From Agrocybe praecox (Eukaryota; Basidiomycota; Agaricomycetes; Agaricales; Agrocybaceae), in contig OZ024840.1 in the NCBI GenBank assembly GCA_964017145.1, positions 1,302,001 to 1,366,000 of the forward strand: DNA of 64,000 nucleotides, given 5' to 3'. Below, in pieces: positions 33,846 through 44,757 of this stretch (positions are counted from its first letter, which is position 1; the number at the start of each line of letters is the position of its first letter). The translations under genes were made by a program, and so were the position numbers. The notes beneath the pieces are model-generated. The model was not told the DNA's origin and ran no database searches. It saw only the letters and a list, made by a program, of their open reading frames with translations.

Positions 33846-35571
33846 TGATGAGACTGCCGAACGGCTGGCTCTAAAAATGCGATTTTTACGCATCCTAACA
33901 CGGTTAGTCAACCAAAAGAGCTTTGCTATTGCCCGGTAGCATATATTGAAAAAGGTCGGAAACGTCAATGAGACAGGCCACTACCGAGAGCAAGATGCCT
34001 GTACAAACGAGCAAGAAACCCTACACGTTCGGCAAGAGTAATTATTCTAATTACGGAAACAAAACGTATACGAGTAAAAGACTAGTCCGTCTACCATTTG
34101 AAAAGGGTCTGCCACAGGCGGGAGTCGAACGGGAGACCACATTAGAAAGGCTGCCGATACAGCGCCCTAATCGCCTAACCCCATGCAGAAGCATAAAGCG
34201 AGCTCGTTGCGCGGTTATAGTTGACCGGTGTTATAATTAGCACACCAACGGAATTATCGAGAATGAGAGTTCTGGAAAAGGTCGGGCCCGATACAAGAAA
34301 GGCTGGACCACTTCGTACAAAGCAGGCCCATTTGGCCAAAGAGATATCAGAACGATCTCGACCCATTAATCGGTTAGACGAGCCGAGACGGTCCAAATAT
34401 AGAAAGTGCCGGCTAAGTTGATGGGCGCCTACGCCATTGTCACACGCCGTTGAACAGAAGACGTACTCAATGTAAACAGGTCAGACACGTCGAATAAGAA
34501 AAGTATAGTAGCCAAACACCCTAGAAAAGCAAGGGGACGGCTGGCGAGAAGTTACGGTGGCCACCAGTGCGACCGATCGGTCGGAATAAAACGGTGTAGC
34601 CGAAAGATCGGACATGATCGATAAAAGGGGTGCAACACCTCACCCGACTCACGATCGATGTCGCAATACTTGCGTATCGCATCGATAAGGCGGACACGTC
34701 GGTATCAGAGGTAACCGGGCAGTGCTTTTCACATGTATCTGTAAATATTTCGTAGTATAAAAGGCATGTACAGTAATTTACAAAAACAAGCTTTTGGCAC
34801 CCATTTAACGTTGTGAACCAGTCTCGTACTATTAAACAGCGAAGAGTCGGACCAGTCCTTAAGACTTCTAGATAGAAATTGGGTGTTGGTTTTGAATAGA
34901 ACAATCGTTCGTTAAACGCTACCTACTCGGTGTGAACTAAGCGGACAAGTTTCGAAAAAGACAGAACATTTGAGTACGCTACTGGGGTAACCCTTCCGTC
35001 TCCGGACATCAGCAATTGTTAATAGGCCTTGATACTTCGGGCGTACGCTAGGTGTTTTGGTGGCATCTTTTGTACGACGACTCGACAAGGACCTGAGTTC
35101 AGTCAAGTTAGTGTGCTCGTTGGTTTTGGTGGCCTCGAGTAGCTGTTAGGTTTTGGTGACCTCTCAGTCTGTAATTGCTTTTGTGTTCAGACCAACCGTA
35201 GTGGTCTCCGAGTTTTGTGTTACCGGTCAGCCTTGTTACAAGTGCGTACCGTTTTGAAGGAGTCTTGCCACTTGAGAATAGAAATCTATTTTATTGAGAA
35301 GTCCACCCCTTTTGAAGTGTACACCCCATTCTACTTGCCCCCACTCTTCTACGAAAACTACCTATATCATAAAATTACTGTCCCTCCTTCGACATCTTTC
35401 CCTAGTCAATTGATTAGGTGTACAGTTTGTCAACAGGTCCGACCCGTTGCTATCAAGCAGAACCTCTCGCCAACTACTAGCCTACGGGTTGTGTGCTTGG
35501 TTGTTTTGGGTTTTTGTGTGGTTGTGTGTGTGTCTAGGCCTCACCCGAACGAAGCACTTCAACGTAATATT
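33846..35571 (+). mobile_element. Putative solo LTR inside hAT-like copy 1
   Basis: 1726 bp absent from the otherwise matching hAT-like copy 2. It starts TGATGAGACTGCC, ends AAGCACTTCA (TG...CA) and is flanked by ACGT on both sides. A TATAAAA box lies at 34756-34762. A tRNA-like pair of boxes (about 34110-34190, minus strand, with GTTCGACTCC) is also present but does not fold into a cloverleaf. No gag or pol is present. A solo LTR with a 4-bp duplication is the simplest reading. Confidence 0.6.
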
Positions 35572-35700
35572 TTACGGTTTTGGCAGAAATGACAAAATAA
35601 CCACAAAATAAATAAAATAAAATATATCATAGGTATTACTTTGTAGGTACTTACATGGGGTATATATCAACTACAAAACTATGTTTAGCTAAAGCTTGAG

Positions 35701-35787
35701 TGGTGCAGTTGGATGAGCGCCCCAGTTTGAGTCACATGACCTTCCGTGAGGATGTGGGTTCAATTCCTGAACGCCGCACCCATTTTT
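35701..35787 (+). ncRNA. Pol III-like unit in hAT-like copy 1
   Basis: A box TGGTGCAGTTGG (35701-35712), B box GGTTCAATTCC (35757-35767) and a T5 run at 35783-35787. The 56-bp A-to-B spacing is like that of tRNAs with a long variable arm. No acceptor stem can be formed with the 5' side, so it is tRNA-like or SINE-like, not a tRNA gene. Confidence 0.55.
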
Positions 35788-36086
35788 CTTTAATTGGGAA
35801 GGTGATGGTCATGTGATTTGAGCCTGTAGCGCCTTGTCTAACTCATTTCTGAGTGTTTCTGACCAATTTCACTTGGTAATATGGGAGCTCAATTTCCGAG
35901 CTGTCTGATCAGTTCTGATTTTTCTGAGTAAATCTGATCAGAAATGCTCGGAAAATTAGTGTCCCTTTCTCACTCAAATGGCTGGGGAGAGAAAAGTGAA
36001 ATTCTGCTCAGAATTGATCGGAAAAGTCGAATTTCCGATCAGTTCCGAGCAGAACCTGTGGGGGAGTGTAAAGACCTCGCATTCTT

Positions 36087-37130
36087 GCATGCAGTGAATT
36101 GACTGCAGCACCACACATGCAAAGTTGTCAGTCAACATGTTTTCTTCAGTTAGAAATAGAAGCAAATACATACACATTGCTTCTTCTATCACTATCTCTA
36201 AATCTTTCACCATTAATGCAGACCACCCACACCTAAATTTTAGTTCATCGCGAAGCACCCATACCACCAGTATAGTACACCTAAGTAAATACCCCGGCAC
36301 TCATCATTTGAATTCATTTCACCCTCTAAATTTCGCCTTATTTACCATTGACCTTACCGCACACTGTATTCATTCGCCTTGGCAATTTCGCCGTATTCAT
36401 CTACCCTCTCAACTTCGCCATACACAACAACTCTGCCGCACGCCCATTCATCCATTTGTCAAGCATCCACTGATTTTCAAAGCTGGATTGATCGACCTAC
36501 CATACTCCATTCATCCCCAACGCATCAACTTCGCTGAGTTCATCCACCCTCTTACCAACGTCGCCGGACGCAACATCTTTGCCACACACCCATTTCATCC
36601 ATCTGTCAAGCATACCATCTGCCAAGCATACCCACTGATTTTGCTGCATCGATACACCTACTACACCCTTCCTTCCCAACACATCAACTTCGCCGTATTC
36701 ATTTACCCTCTCCTGCCCTCCCAACTTCGCCGGACGCAACAACCCTGCCGCATGCCCATTCATCCACCCAACCCCAACCCACCAATTTTGCTGTATTGAT
36801 CTACCTAACCCACACCCCATTCATCCCCAAACATATTAATTTCGCCGTATTCATCTACCCTCCATACCTGACCTACCCATTTCGCTGTACGAAACAACCC
36901 TGCCGCACGCCCATTCATCCACCGATTGTTATATTCACCCTACCTACCAATATCGCCGTATTCATTTACCCTACTATCCACCCCAATACCCACCGCACCC
37001 CCAATCCATCCATCCACCCACCCTACCAATACCGCCGAATCGCCCTCATTCCCCCACCCTACCGCACCCCACTGTTTCACCGCGGCGCCAATATCCCCCT
37101 ACCTAATATGGATATCCTCTCTACAGTGCA
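36087..37130 (+). repeat. Degenerate TTCGCCGTATTCAT(C/T)TACCC repeat array
   Basis: About 1 kb of imperfect repeats with a core TTCGCCGTATTCAT followed by CTACCCTCC-like text, mixed with CACGCCCATTCATCCA. The open frame across it (36125-36799) reads repeated HINFAVFIYP peptides and is judged to be a by-product. It borders KDZ gene 2 and may be a transposon subterminal repeat region. Confidence 0.6.
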
Positions 37131-37209
37131 CTAGTGTGCACACTCGCACCATTAGATACGCTACACTGTAGGTACACACTCTACCATTAGATATGGTACA
37201 CTGTAACAT

Positions 37210-39000
37210 GGATACCTGGTAGTCCATATTCGCGTATCTGGGGCAAATAGTTAGCTTTGGTGTGTATGAAATATGGAAACCCACATACTGTTTGCCTTTC
37301 TGGAGGTTTCCAACTGCCTGCGGAAGTATCATTTCAGATCTCCCGCAAACCGCAGCACCAACTCCGGTGTATCGTAAACCAACAGAGAATTTCATATTGG
37401 CCTTTGCGAGAGCCTGAAACCCCATGCAGGTGCTTATCTGTTTAGCAAATAAGAGTTAATCGCAAATTTTTTGAAATAGAGAGAAGGCTTACGTCTGTGT
37501 CATCAGCCCGACTGAGTACATATTGCTCATATGGATCTTTTTCGATCATGTAAGCGAGACCGATTCCGAGGCCAGGATCTTGTGAGTAATTCAAAACTAA
37601 CTGATTTTTCAGACGGAAATTCGCATCCATGCAAATGACACATGTGTATAAGAATCTAATAGATGAATTATCAGTACGTCAAATTCCGAAAATTGTGAAT
37701 ACACAACTTACTGAAGCTCCGGCGAAACATTTTCCCAATCCGATGGTAGGTTGATTCCAGGGTATGGGCAAGATGGGCAACGAAGCGCAAGCTCTCCCAT
37801 CTTCATACCACTGACACCCCCCTCTTCGTTTCCCCTACCTCCCTATTTCAAAAGTTTAAGGTGGCACCACTGAAGAATGGTCCGAAAAAATGCGTGATAG
37901 CGGTATTTAGGACACGATACACCAGTGTTGTCTGATATTCTTTCCAAAGCGCGATAGAAATTGTAAGTTGATGCTTTTGTGGTTAACGCAAATATGTGGA
38001 GGAGACGAAGTAATGTGAAGGTTGTGCACGTCCGAACCGCAAGCTGAGATGCTGGATAAAATCCTTGTCGAAGCAGTTGAAGATGAGGTGGGATTGCTTG
38101 ACTGCAGCCACAGTACTGAATCGCTACCTTGTGTATTCTGTTTGTATGAATGACGAGCATGTCCGAATGACACGCAATTGGGTTTTCACAAGACAGGCTG
38201 GCATGATTCAGCTGTACTTTCAAGCCCATGGATTTTAGCGTGACTCGTTGGAAAGAACTCCCATTTCACTTCTACAGGATAGTTAGTATCAGTTAGCATA
38301 GAAGTTGCGGAAGTAAACAGTCCAGCGTACCTGAATCCAATGTAACGGCTGCAGCCGGTGTCGCTTGACACAACATACTTCACAAAGTAGATCGGGCTGA
38401 AAGCACTCCAAGCATCAATATTCAGGAGTTCCGGGAGTGGTGACCCTATGCGAAATGCAGTCGATACAAGAGCTCGTATGGAGAAAGTCCCCTCTTCCAT
38501 CCATTCTGAGCATTTCCTCGAGATATTTTTGGCAGTGTAAAGACTTCCAGATTACATGGGGATGACACTGTGGATGTAGCAGTATAAGTTAACAAATTTC
38601 TTTGTTGAATTGAGGTGTTGAACGCTGAACGCACCGAAACATGGCTATTTTTCTTCTTTTTGTACCGCTTTTTGGGCTGTGATTCAGGAATTACAACCTC
38701 TTTGTTTATATTGGCTTCAACGGTTTCGTCGTACCACTGACTATCCGGATCGAGGGCATAATCGGGGTCGTCTGGGATGATCCAATTTGTTGTTGAATCC
38801 CACGTATTCGTGGCAAACGCACACTGGGGCAATCGTTCAGTACGAGACACAGAACATGTGCTGAGTATGCTTGCTTCACTTGTGTGCACAAAGTCGTAGT
38901 CTTGAAGAAGAGGTACCGAGTCGTGATAGGCATGAACAACGTGAGAAGTATTCGTACGATGTTGTTTTGAAGGATGTACATGATGGTGAGAGCGGGACAT
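37210..39000 (-). pseudogene. KDZ transposase gene 2 (CxC2 type), decayed and truncated
   Basis: It reads from about 39000 (MSRSHHHVHPS) through a basic RYKKKKNSH stretch to YLEEMLRMDGRGDFL, then a cysteine cluster (CIDC, CLEC, CEVCC, KRHRLQPLH), WEFF/QRVTLKSMGLKVQLNH, ALERISDNTG, LRCPSCPYPGINLPSDW, MDANFRLKNQLVLNYS (first Asp), VLSRADDTD and GLRYTGVGAAVCGRSEM, ending near RYANMDY at about 37210. Defects: TGA at 38416-38418 inside the cysteine cluster (between EY and CLEC), a frameshift near 38255, and loss of the second Asp/Glu half. It differs strongly from KDZ gene 1 and belongs to another KDZ subfamily. Confidence 0.85.
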
Positions 39001-39063
39001 GTGGTAGTAAGTTACGCTATCACACTTGTGCGTCACATAGTCAAGCTTCCTTGAGAATTGCAC

Positions 39064-40242
39064 TCAAATTGCGATTTTTTCTTCTAAATTTTCCTCATTT
39101 TTCTTCTGACCATTCCTCTGAGTTTATGCACGAACACGATCATGAATAAATTGGCTCAGAAGGTAACAATATGAGTTTGGTCCTTGAAGCTTGATCAATA
39201 ATCATCAGATCACACTCACCGTCAAGGGTTTTTTGCAAGCTTTGTATTATTATTTTTCTTATAGGGTGATTATACTGTCCAGAGCCGTTACCTGCTGAGC
39301 TGATTGAAGATCATGCTTGTGCATAAACTTGAATTATGTTTATGCACGAGTGCGATCCTCAACAGATTGGCTGATTGAAGATCGCGCTTGTGCATAAACT
39401 TGAATTATGTTTATACACTAGTGCGATCCTCAATAGATCGGCTCAGCACTGAGCAGGTAACGACACTCCTTCTATGTATATTGATCCTCGATGTAATCTC
39501 CTTGTTTTTTTAAATTTTAATACCCTTCTTCTCTTTGGAAACAACGAAGTACAGCTCTTATAAGATCAGTGTTGACCTCTCGTCCAAGTACTAACTAATG
39601 TTTAGTACTGGTAAATTAGATGATTTTGAAATGTGAATGTGAATCACCAATATGTAATTAACTTGTGTGTGTCTATATACAAACATATCGAAGACACAAG
39701 TATGAACATTAACTTGTGTGCGTCTATCAACTTTAACAGTGTATACAAACATATTGAAGACACAAGCATGAATATTGATTATGGATTATTTATCGAAGAA
39801 TAGCGGCTACCTACAGTACATTGAAGCTGTCGAGGAATATATTTAAGTGCAGAAGATGTTCCCAGTTGTTCGTGTCAGGTGGTGCACATAGGTGTATGAT
39901 CACTATCGAGTCTATAGTACATGTGAAATTGCATAGCAGTGAGCGAGCGCCATACGGTAGAAATAATGTCCAACCGGCTTAGTGAGGTATGTCTTCGAAT
40001 TGCACCTTTCTGCTGGTTTGTGCTAAACCAAAAAATTTTAACCATTAAGCGAGAATTTAAATTAAGCGCCGGTACTAAACCATGTATGTAAAAACGGAAA
40101 TGAGATTAGCGAGTGATGTAAAAATGGAAACAGGATTAGCAAGAGAGGCTAGTACTTCCTACGAGATGACAAAACCTACACTACTGGAGATGACAGAAGG
40201 TGGATGCATGGTGTACTAAAAAAAACATCGCAAACCCGCCAT
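39064..40242. other. Noncoding region with hairpins and short tandem repeats
   Basis: AT-rich. It contains a ~185-bp foldback (39284-39468, described separately) and a duplicated segment at about 39657-39775 (AACTTGTGTG...GACACAAG, each copy a hairpin). No gene recognised. Confidence 0.5.
39284..39468. repeat. Small foldback with duplicated hairpin
   Basis: Outer inverted repeat CGTTACCTGCT...AGCAGGTAACG. Inside, a hairpin GTGCATAAAC-TTGAATTA-TGTTTATGCAC-like unit is present twice in tandem. It resembles a short MITE. A partial relative (GAGTTTATGCACGAACACGATC) is seen at 39120. Confidence 0.6.
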
Positions 40243-40348
40243 TCAAACCTTTGCAACCTTGACCTTCCTTTTCTTTACCATCCAAAAGCCCTGTAAATCC
40301 TTCTCGTCGTCGGACTCAAAGCCAGAATCGTCCTCAACAACGGCGTGC
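40243..40348 (-). CDS. Isolated 3' exon, hypothetical
   Basis: A minus-strand exon preceded by a 3' splice-like TTTCAG and ending in TGA. It reads HAVVEDDSGFESDDEKDLQG followed by a basic KKRKVKVAKV end. Acidic then basic C terminus; the rest of the gene was not found. Low certainty. Confidence 0.3.
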
Positions 40349-40429
40349 TGAAAGACGATTTTTCTGTCGGTGATTTATGCTTTGCCAATCACACAAAACA
40401 CAACCAACAACAAAATCCAGAGAAAGAGT

Positions 40430-41160
40430 GGGCTAGACCTAGATAAGATGACTCTCTCCCTGTGAGTTCGGGGGTGGGAATAAAGTTACTTCGTTCCTAG
40501 GAATGGTTTGTTGGTGTAAAGATCGTATAGGTTTAAGAGTTTGTGATGAGCTTTTGTCCTAGACAAAAGTTTGAGATTGAATAAGAGAGTAGAAATCAAA
40601 GTGAACGTATTCCACTTTGAAATCAGAGTAAACGTCGAAATAGAAGAGATTAATCAAAGCTTGGAACGTTTTCCGAGCTATAGAATTGACTGCCAAGACT
40701 GAGAATTGACTGAACGAATACTGAACTGAAAAATAGCTGCTTGAATTGGTACAATTGTCCTATAATAGGGGTGTACTTCTTGTCCTCTACTTTACAGGAT
40801 CTAACTAGTTTTTATACTACAAATCCTACAAGGTATGAGTAATTGATGACAAGTAAGGTTGAAATGAATGACAAAGAATAAGGGGTTAAATGAATAAGCT
40901 GACTGAGCAAGTGAGTCAGGAATGACAACGGAATGGGTTGAAACAATGGAAAAGAAGGAGAAAACTGTCTATCAATCGATGAAATGAGTAAGAAATGAAT
41001 AAGAATGAGTAATAAATAAGAAAGTTGACTAATGCGCAGCAAAGAATGACCAAGCATGTCTTCTTGAATGATAAATCGATCATAGTTGACTTGACGATTA
41101 GTGAAATCGATGGATGGAAGGAATCGAGCTATTTCCAGCTGATAGATTGCTATATTTGGC
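40430..41160 (-). repeat. Possible LTR remnant
   Basis: On the minus strand a GTATAAAAACTAG TATA-like box is followed by CAATTCAAGCAGC and CAGTTCAGTATTCGTTCAG text that resembles fungal LTR transcription starts. Boundaries, target duplication and a partner LTR were not found. It could equally be an unrelated promoter. Confidence 0.3.
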
Positions 41161-41283
41161 AAATGTAACCTTAGCGTAGCCGCGTTGTTGATGTATCAGT
41201 TCCCGTGACTAATAGTGACTCGTGATAGGCATCTGACATCGAATCATGTGTTTGGAATGATGGTTGCACAGCCGCTTGATGGC

Positions 41284-41783
41284 CTAGGCTTTGCATGATG
41301 TCATCGAAGTCTTTTGATAGAGTAGATGGGATGCGACAGATTTAGATAAGTGGTGAATATGCTGTGCCGTTGTGTGATGTAAGCGTAGGCATATCTTATC
41401 TTCTGCATGATGCTGAGGGACACTTGTGATCGTGGGATAGCAATACGGGGTCTTGTGAATAATGCCGGTGCTGATTTCCTGGTGGTCGTTACTGCGAAAA
41501 CTATAATTCCTCATTCATAATGCACGATTTCCTCGAGGCGAATGATTTTTGATGTGTCGTCCGGCTGAATTCTGTACGTAAAACTGATGGTGTCTCCTTC
41601 TTGAAAAATGTGATCCTCCATGTAATGTGTCACTAGCCAATATTCGCAATTTTCGCTTGCATCAAAAACTCCGGCAATTTGAATAAACAGATATATTGAG
41701 GCTTTGTTGATTTTCTGAGGTCCGGAAGAATTAGCAACATCCTTGGATTGTTGAACAAAGGATTGGACAGAAGGGGAAGACAT
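41284..41783 (-). CDS. Two short overlapping ORFs, hypothetical
   Basis: The first ORF (41783-41511, 90 codons) reads MSSPSVQSFVQQSKDV and later YWLVTHYMEDHIFQEGDTIS, and ends HYE. Its mixed hydrophobic/polar pattern looks protein-like. The second (41514-41284, 76 codons) starts four bases upstream of the end of the first. No family recognised, no introns seen. Either could be a chance ORF. Confidence 0.3.
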
Positions 41784-42281
41784 TTCAGAATTGAACGCGT
41801 AAGACGATGAACGTTGAGAGGAAAGAATGAATTGCCATGAATTGTGGTGACGGTTTCATGACTTGGGCCTGGAATGAATAGATTTTCGGAAGAATTGGTG
41901 CCTTATTCGTTGTGATAGAGTCGTGATCGTAAATTAAAATGGAGAAATACAAAAAAGGAAATATTGAAATGTAAAAATAAACAATTGATCTCTTATGCAA
42001 TTTCAGGTTCGTTCATGTTCAATCAATTATGACGCATGACAGTGCTTGTACGATTTAGTCGGAGTACCAGAATTAGTCAAGAAGTTAGGATAGCCATATA
42101 TGGCAGGCAGTGACCCAGATCGAGTGGCCACAGAAGGGTTCGCCGTCGCATGTTTACGTACATACAAAAGAGGATGATCGATCCCCAATAGTGATGGTGC
42201 CGGAGTGAGTTGCTTTGGAGCCAAGAATATCTTGCTAGTCCTTGGAGGACCAAGTTTGTGAGGAGATGGAGGGTCAATGAC
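41784..42281. other. Unassigned noncoding sequence
   Basis: No supported gene, and no repeat shared with the rest of the window was noticed. Confidence 0.4.
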
Positions 42282-42719
42282 ACACTTCAGTGGACCCGTT
42301 CAAGGTACCTCCTAGGCTACAGAATTTGGCACTTTATTGCAGCCTAGAGGGGTCCAAGAAAAAGAACAAAAAGTTGGAAAATAAAAAAAGAAAATCATAT
42401 GTTTTTTTTCTTGGCATTTTGATGGTGCCAAGCTTCTTTTGTGACTTCAAAAACTTTTGTCACCTTTGAAATTTGTAAAATATAAGAGGGTTCCAGGGGT
42501 CTTTGTATTACATTTTAAATACAAAAAAAGATTATTTTCAGGGCCATTTGTACATACTTTATAGATGATTCTGTGTGTGTTTGGGCTTTGTTTCTGCTGA
42601 TTTCTTGTATGCTACTCAGCTTATTTGAGCAATATTGGGGGCTATGTATATAAATGTATTTTGTATTGTTAGAATGATGATATAAGACTTTTAAAATATG
42701 CTTCCACCCTTTGTTTGTT

Positions 42720-43310
42720 GCATTGGTATCTTTATGAGGCTTGACTCATTGACTTGGGCAAAGGGGTTGTATACTTGGGTATGAAGATTGACTTAGGTAT
42801 GAAGGTTCTCATTGACTTGAGCAAGGGGCTGACATGGGTATATTGGTTGAATTGGGCAAAGGGGTATACTTAGATATGATGGTTGACCTATTGACTTGGG
42901 TAAGGTGGTATACTTGAGTTTAAAGGTTGGTGTTGGTATGATGGTTGTCTCATTGGCTTGGGCAACAGGTTGACATAAGTATGTTGGTTGACCTATTGAC
43001 TTGGACAAGGGGATAAACTTGAATACAAAGGTTAGTATAGGTATAACAGTTGACCCATGGACTTGGGCAAGAGGGTATACTTGGGTATTATTGTTGAGGT
43101 AGGTATATCAGTTGACTGATTGACTTGGGCAAAGGGGTCAATCAACCAGCTTTGACTTGAGTAAGGGGGTTGACTTGAACAGTAGGGTTGGCTGGTGGGG
43201 TTAGTCAAGCAACTTTGACATGAATAAGGGCATTGACTTGAGTGGTAGGATGACTGATTGACTTTAACAAGTAGATTGGTCAACCAACTTTGATTTGGGT
43301 ATAAGAGTTG
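42720..43310 (+). repeat. TTGACTTGGGCAAGGGG minisatellite
   Basis: Around ten imperfect units of about 60-70 bp built on TTGACTTGGGCAA(G/A)GGG, TATACTTGGGTATGA and GGTTGACT. Open frames across it are by-products of the repeat. Confidence 0.75.
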
Positions 43311-43369
43311 ACTTTTTGGTAAAAGAGCAGTATTTCTAATATACAGGTATTGGCAACTGCTGTGTTGGC

Positions 43370-43475
43370 GTTCTTTTTTCTTTTTTCTCTTTTCTTTTTT
43401 GTTCTTTGTTCTTTTTTCTTTTTTGTTCTTTGTTCTTTGTTCTTTGTTCTTGTTCTTTGTTCTTTTTTCTTTTTT
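43370..43475 (+). repeat. TTCTTT microsatellite
   Basis: Runs of TTCTTTTTT and TTCTTTG over about 100 bp. Confidence 0.85.
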
Positions 43476-44757
43476 TTCTTATGTCTGGACTGAACCAACA
43501 GTGACAATGTGTGACTAACATCTGAGTGTCAGATCAATATCATATGTTCACTATTGATGGCATCAAACTCAAACACAGCATTTTTTTTGCTGGTTCTATT
43601 TTTATATGTATCTATTTTTAATTTTGATTTATTTTTAGAACACTTTACATATTTGGATAGACCATACCTAAAATAGTATAGCCCACATTTTTTCATGATT
43701 TTAGGATTTATTTTGGGCTTGCTATGAATATTTCAATCTTTTATTTTGATTTATACACAAGGTTCAAAAAGTATTTTGCGTTTTGCGGCTGATCCGTTGA
43801 TGGTTATGTAATACAAAATATTTACATTCATCCCTGATTTTTTCTCTACACAACCATATAATTTTTGTATTTGTGGCTGTGCTCTGAGCGATTTTATCTT
43901 ATTTAAAATGTGGCAGTGCAAAGCTATCTTATCGGACATGTGACTATGTAATCTATATCTTATTTCATCTGGCTGTGTGAAGCTATCTTATCATATCTTA
44001 TCCTATCTGTGGCTGTGACAACCTATCTTATCATATCTTATCATATCTGTGGCTGTGGTATCTGTGTCACATGACTAATTCCCTAAAAGAGCGGTTTTCA
44101 CTCCATATTGTCCAGATTGCTATGTTCTGGGTGCTTTTTTATAAAACAAAAGGTGGATATAGTATTCTATACATTTATGGTGATTTATAGTGTCCTTAAA
44201 AATGCGAAAATATGACAGGAAGGGATGGATGCAGAACAGTGCATCTGGATAATGTTCAAAAATAATCTGGTCTATTTATAAATAGGTCCAAAAAGCGCAC
44301 CAAATGTCTGTTTCTCTGTATTATGGGCGCTTTTTTACCAAATAAAATGCTGAGATAGTATTCTATATATTTATCTCTATTTATCCACTGTTTAAAGAGG
44401 TCAAAAGTGAATGGGATTGCAGTGCATTTGCATAATGTTCAAAAATAATCTGTGCTATTTATAAATGCTCTCAAAAAGCGCACATTTGCTGTGATTTCAC
44501 TGGTTTAAAAGATACAAGACTATTCTTCAACTATCAAAAGACATTCTATGTATGTTATACAGCAAAGATATAGGCTATAACCTATGACAACAATCCAAAA
44601 AAGCGAACATGTCCCAATTGGGAAATTACTTCCATTTTGGGACAATGACCACAAATCAAGGCTTATTTGGTATGTTTCCCACTTGTATGATACTGATCGT
44701 CAGAGGTGAGTTTTTCTTTGTAAATCTTATCATTCTCATTTTTTCTCATTTTTTAAA

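Larger units (their letters stand above)
32521..36078 (+). mobile_element. Non-autonomous hAT-like element (copy 1, TCTGAGCA family)
   Basis: It begins CAGTACTTTACACTCCCCC and ends, inverted, GAGGTCTTTACACTCCCCC, flanked by perfect GCATTCTT duplications (32513-32520, 36079-36086). The inverted repeat extends over about 44 bp (ACAGGTTC, GCTC, GAACTGATC). Subterminal regions have clustered TCTGAGCA/TCTGATCAG repeats. Internally there is a mini-intron module on the minus strand, a solo LTR (33846-35571) that is absent from copy 2, and a Pol III-like unit. No transposase. Confidence 0.92.
42282..44650. mobile_element. Mosaic element related to the CACTTCAG family
   Basis: It starts CACTTCAGTGGACCC, like the ends of the element at 12038. 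The segment 44100-44640 matches 12880-13210 in inverse orientation (AAAAAGCG, CAATTGGGA, TTTATAAATA, GATGCA blocks). Its middle (43480-43880) resembles the interior of the MITE-like copy at 55730. The right end was not identified; sequence of a different kind begins before 44758. Confidence 0.45.

Noticed and set aside
34110..34190. tRNA-like A and B boxes on the minus strand
   Set aside because: The B box (GTTCGACTCC) is good, but the T stem and acceptor stem do not pair, so no tRNA gene is called.
36125..36799. 224-codon open frame with repeated HINFAVFIYP peptides
   Set aside because: It follows the DNA repeat and drifts in phase with it; treated as a repeat array.
43280..43521. Lys/Glu-rich open frames on the minus strand
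   Set aside because: Translation of a TTCTTT microsatellite.
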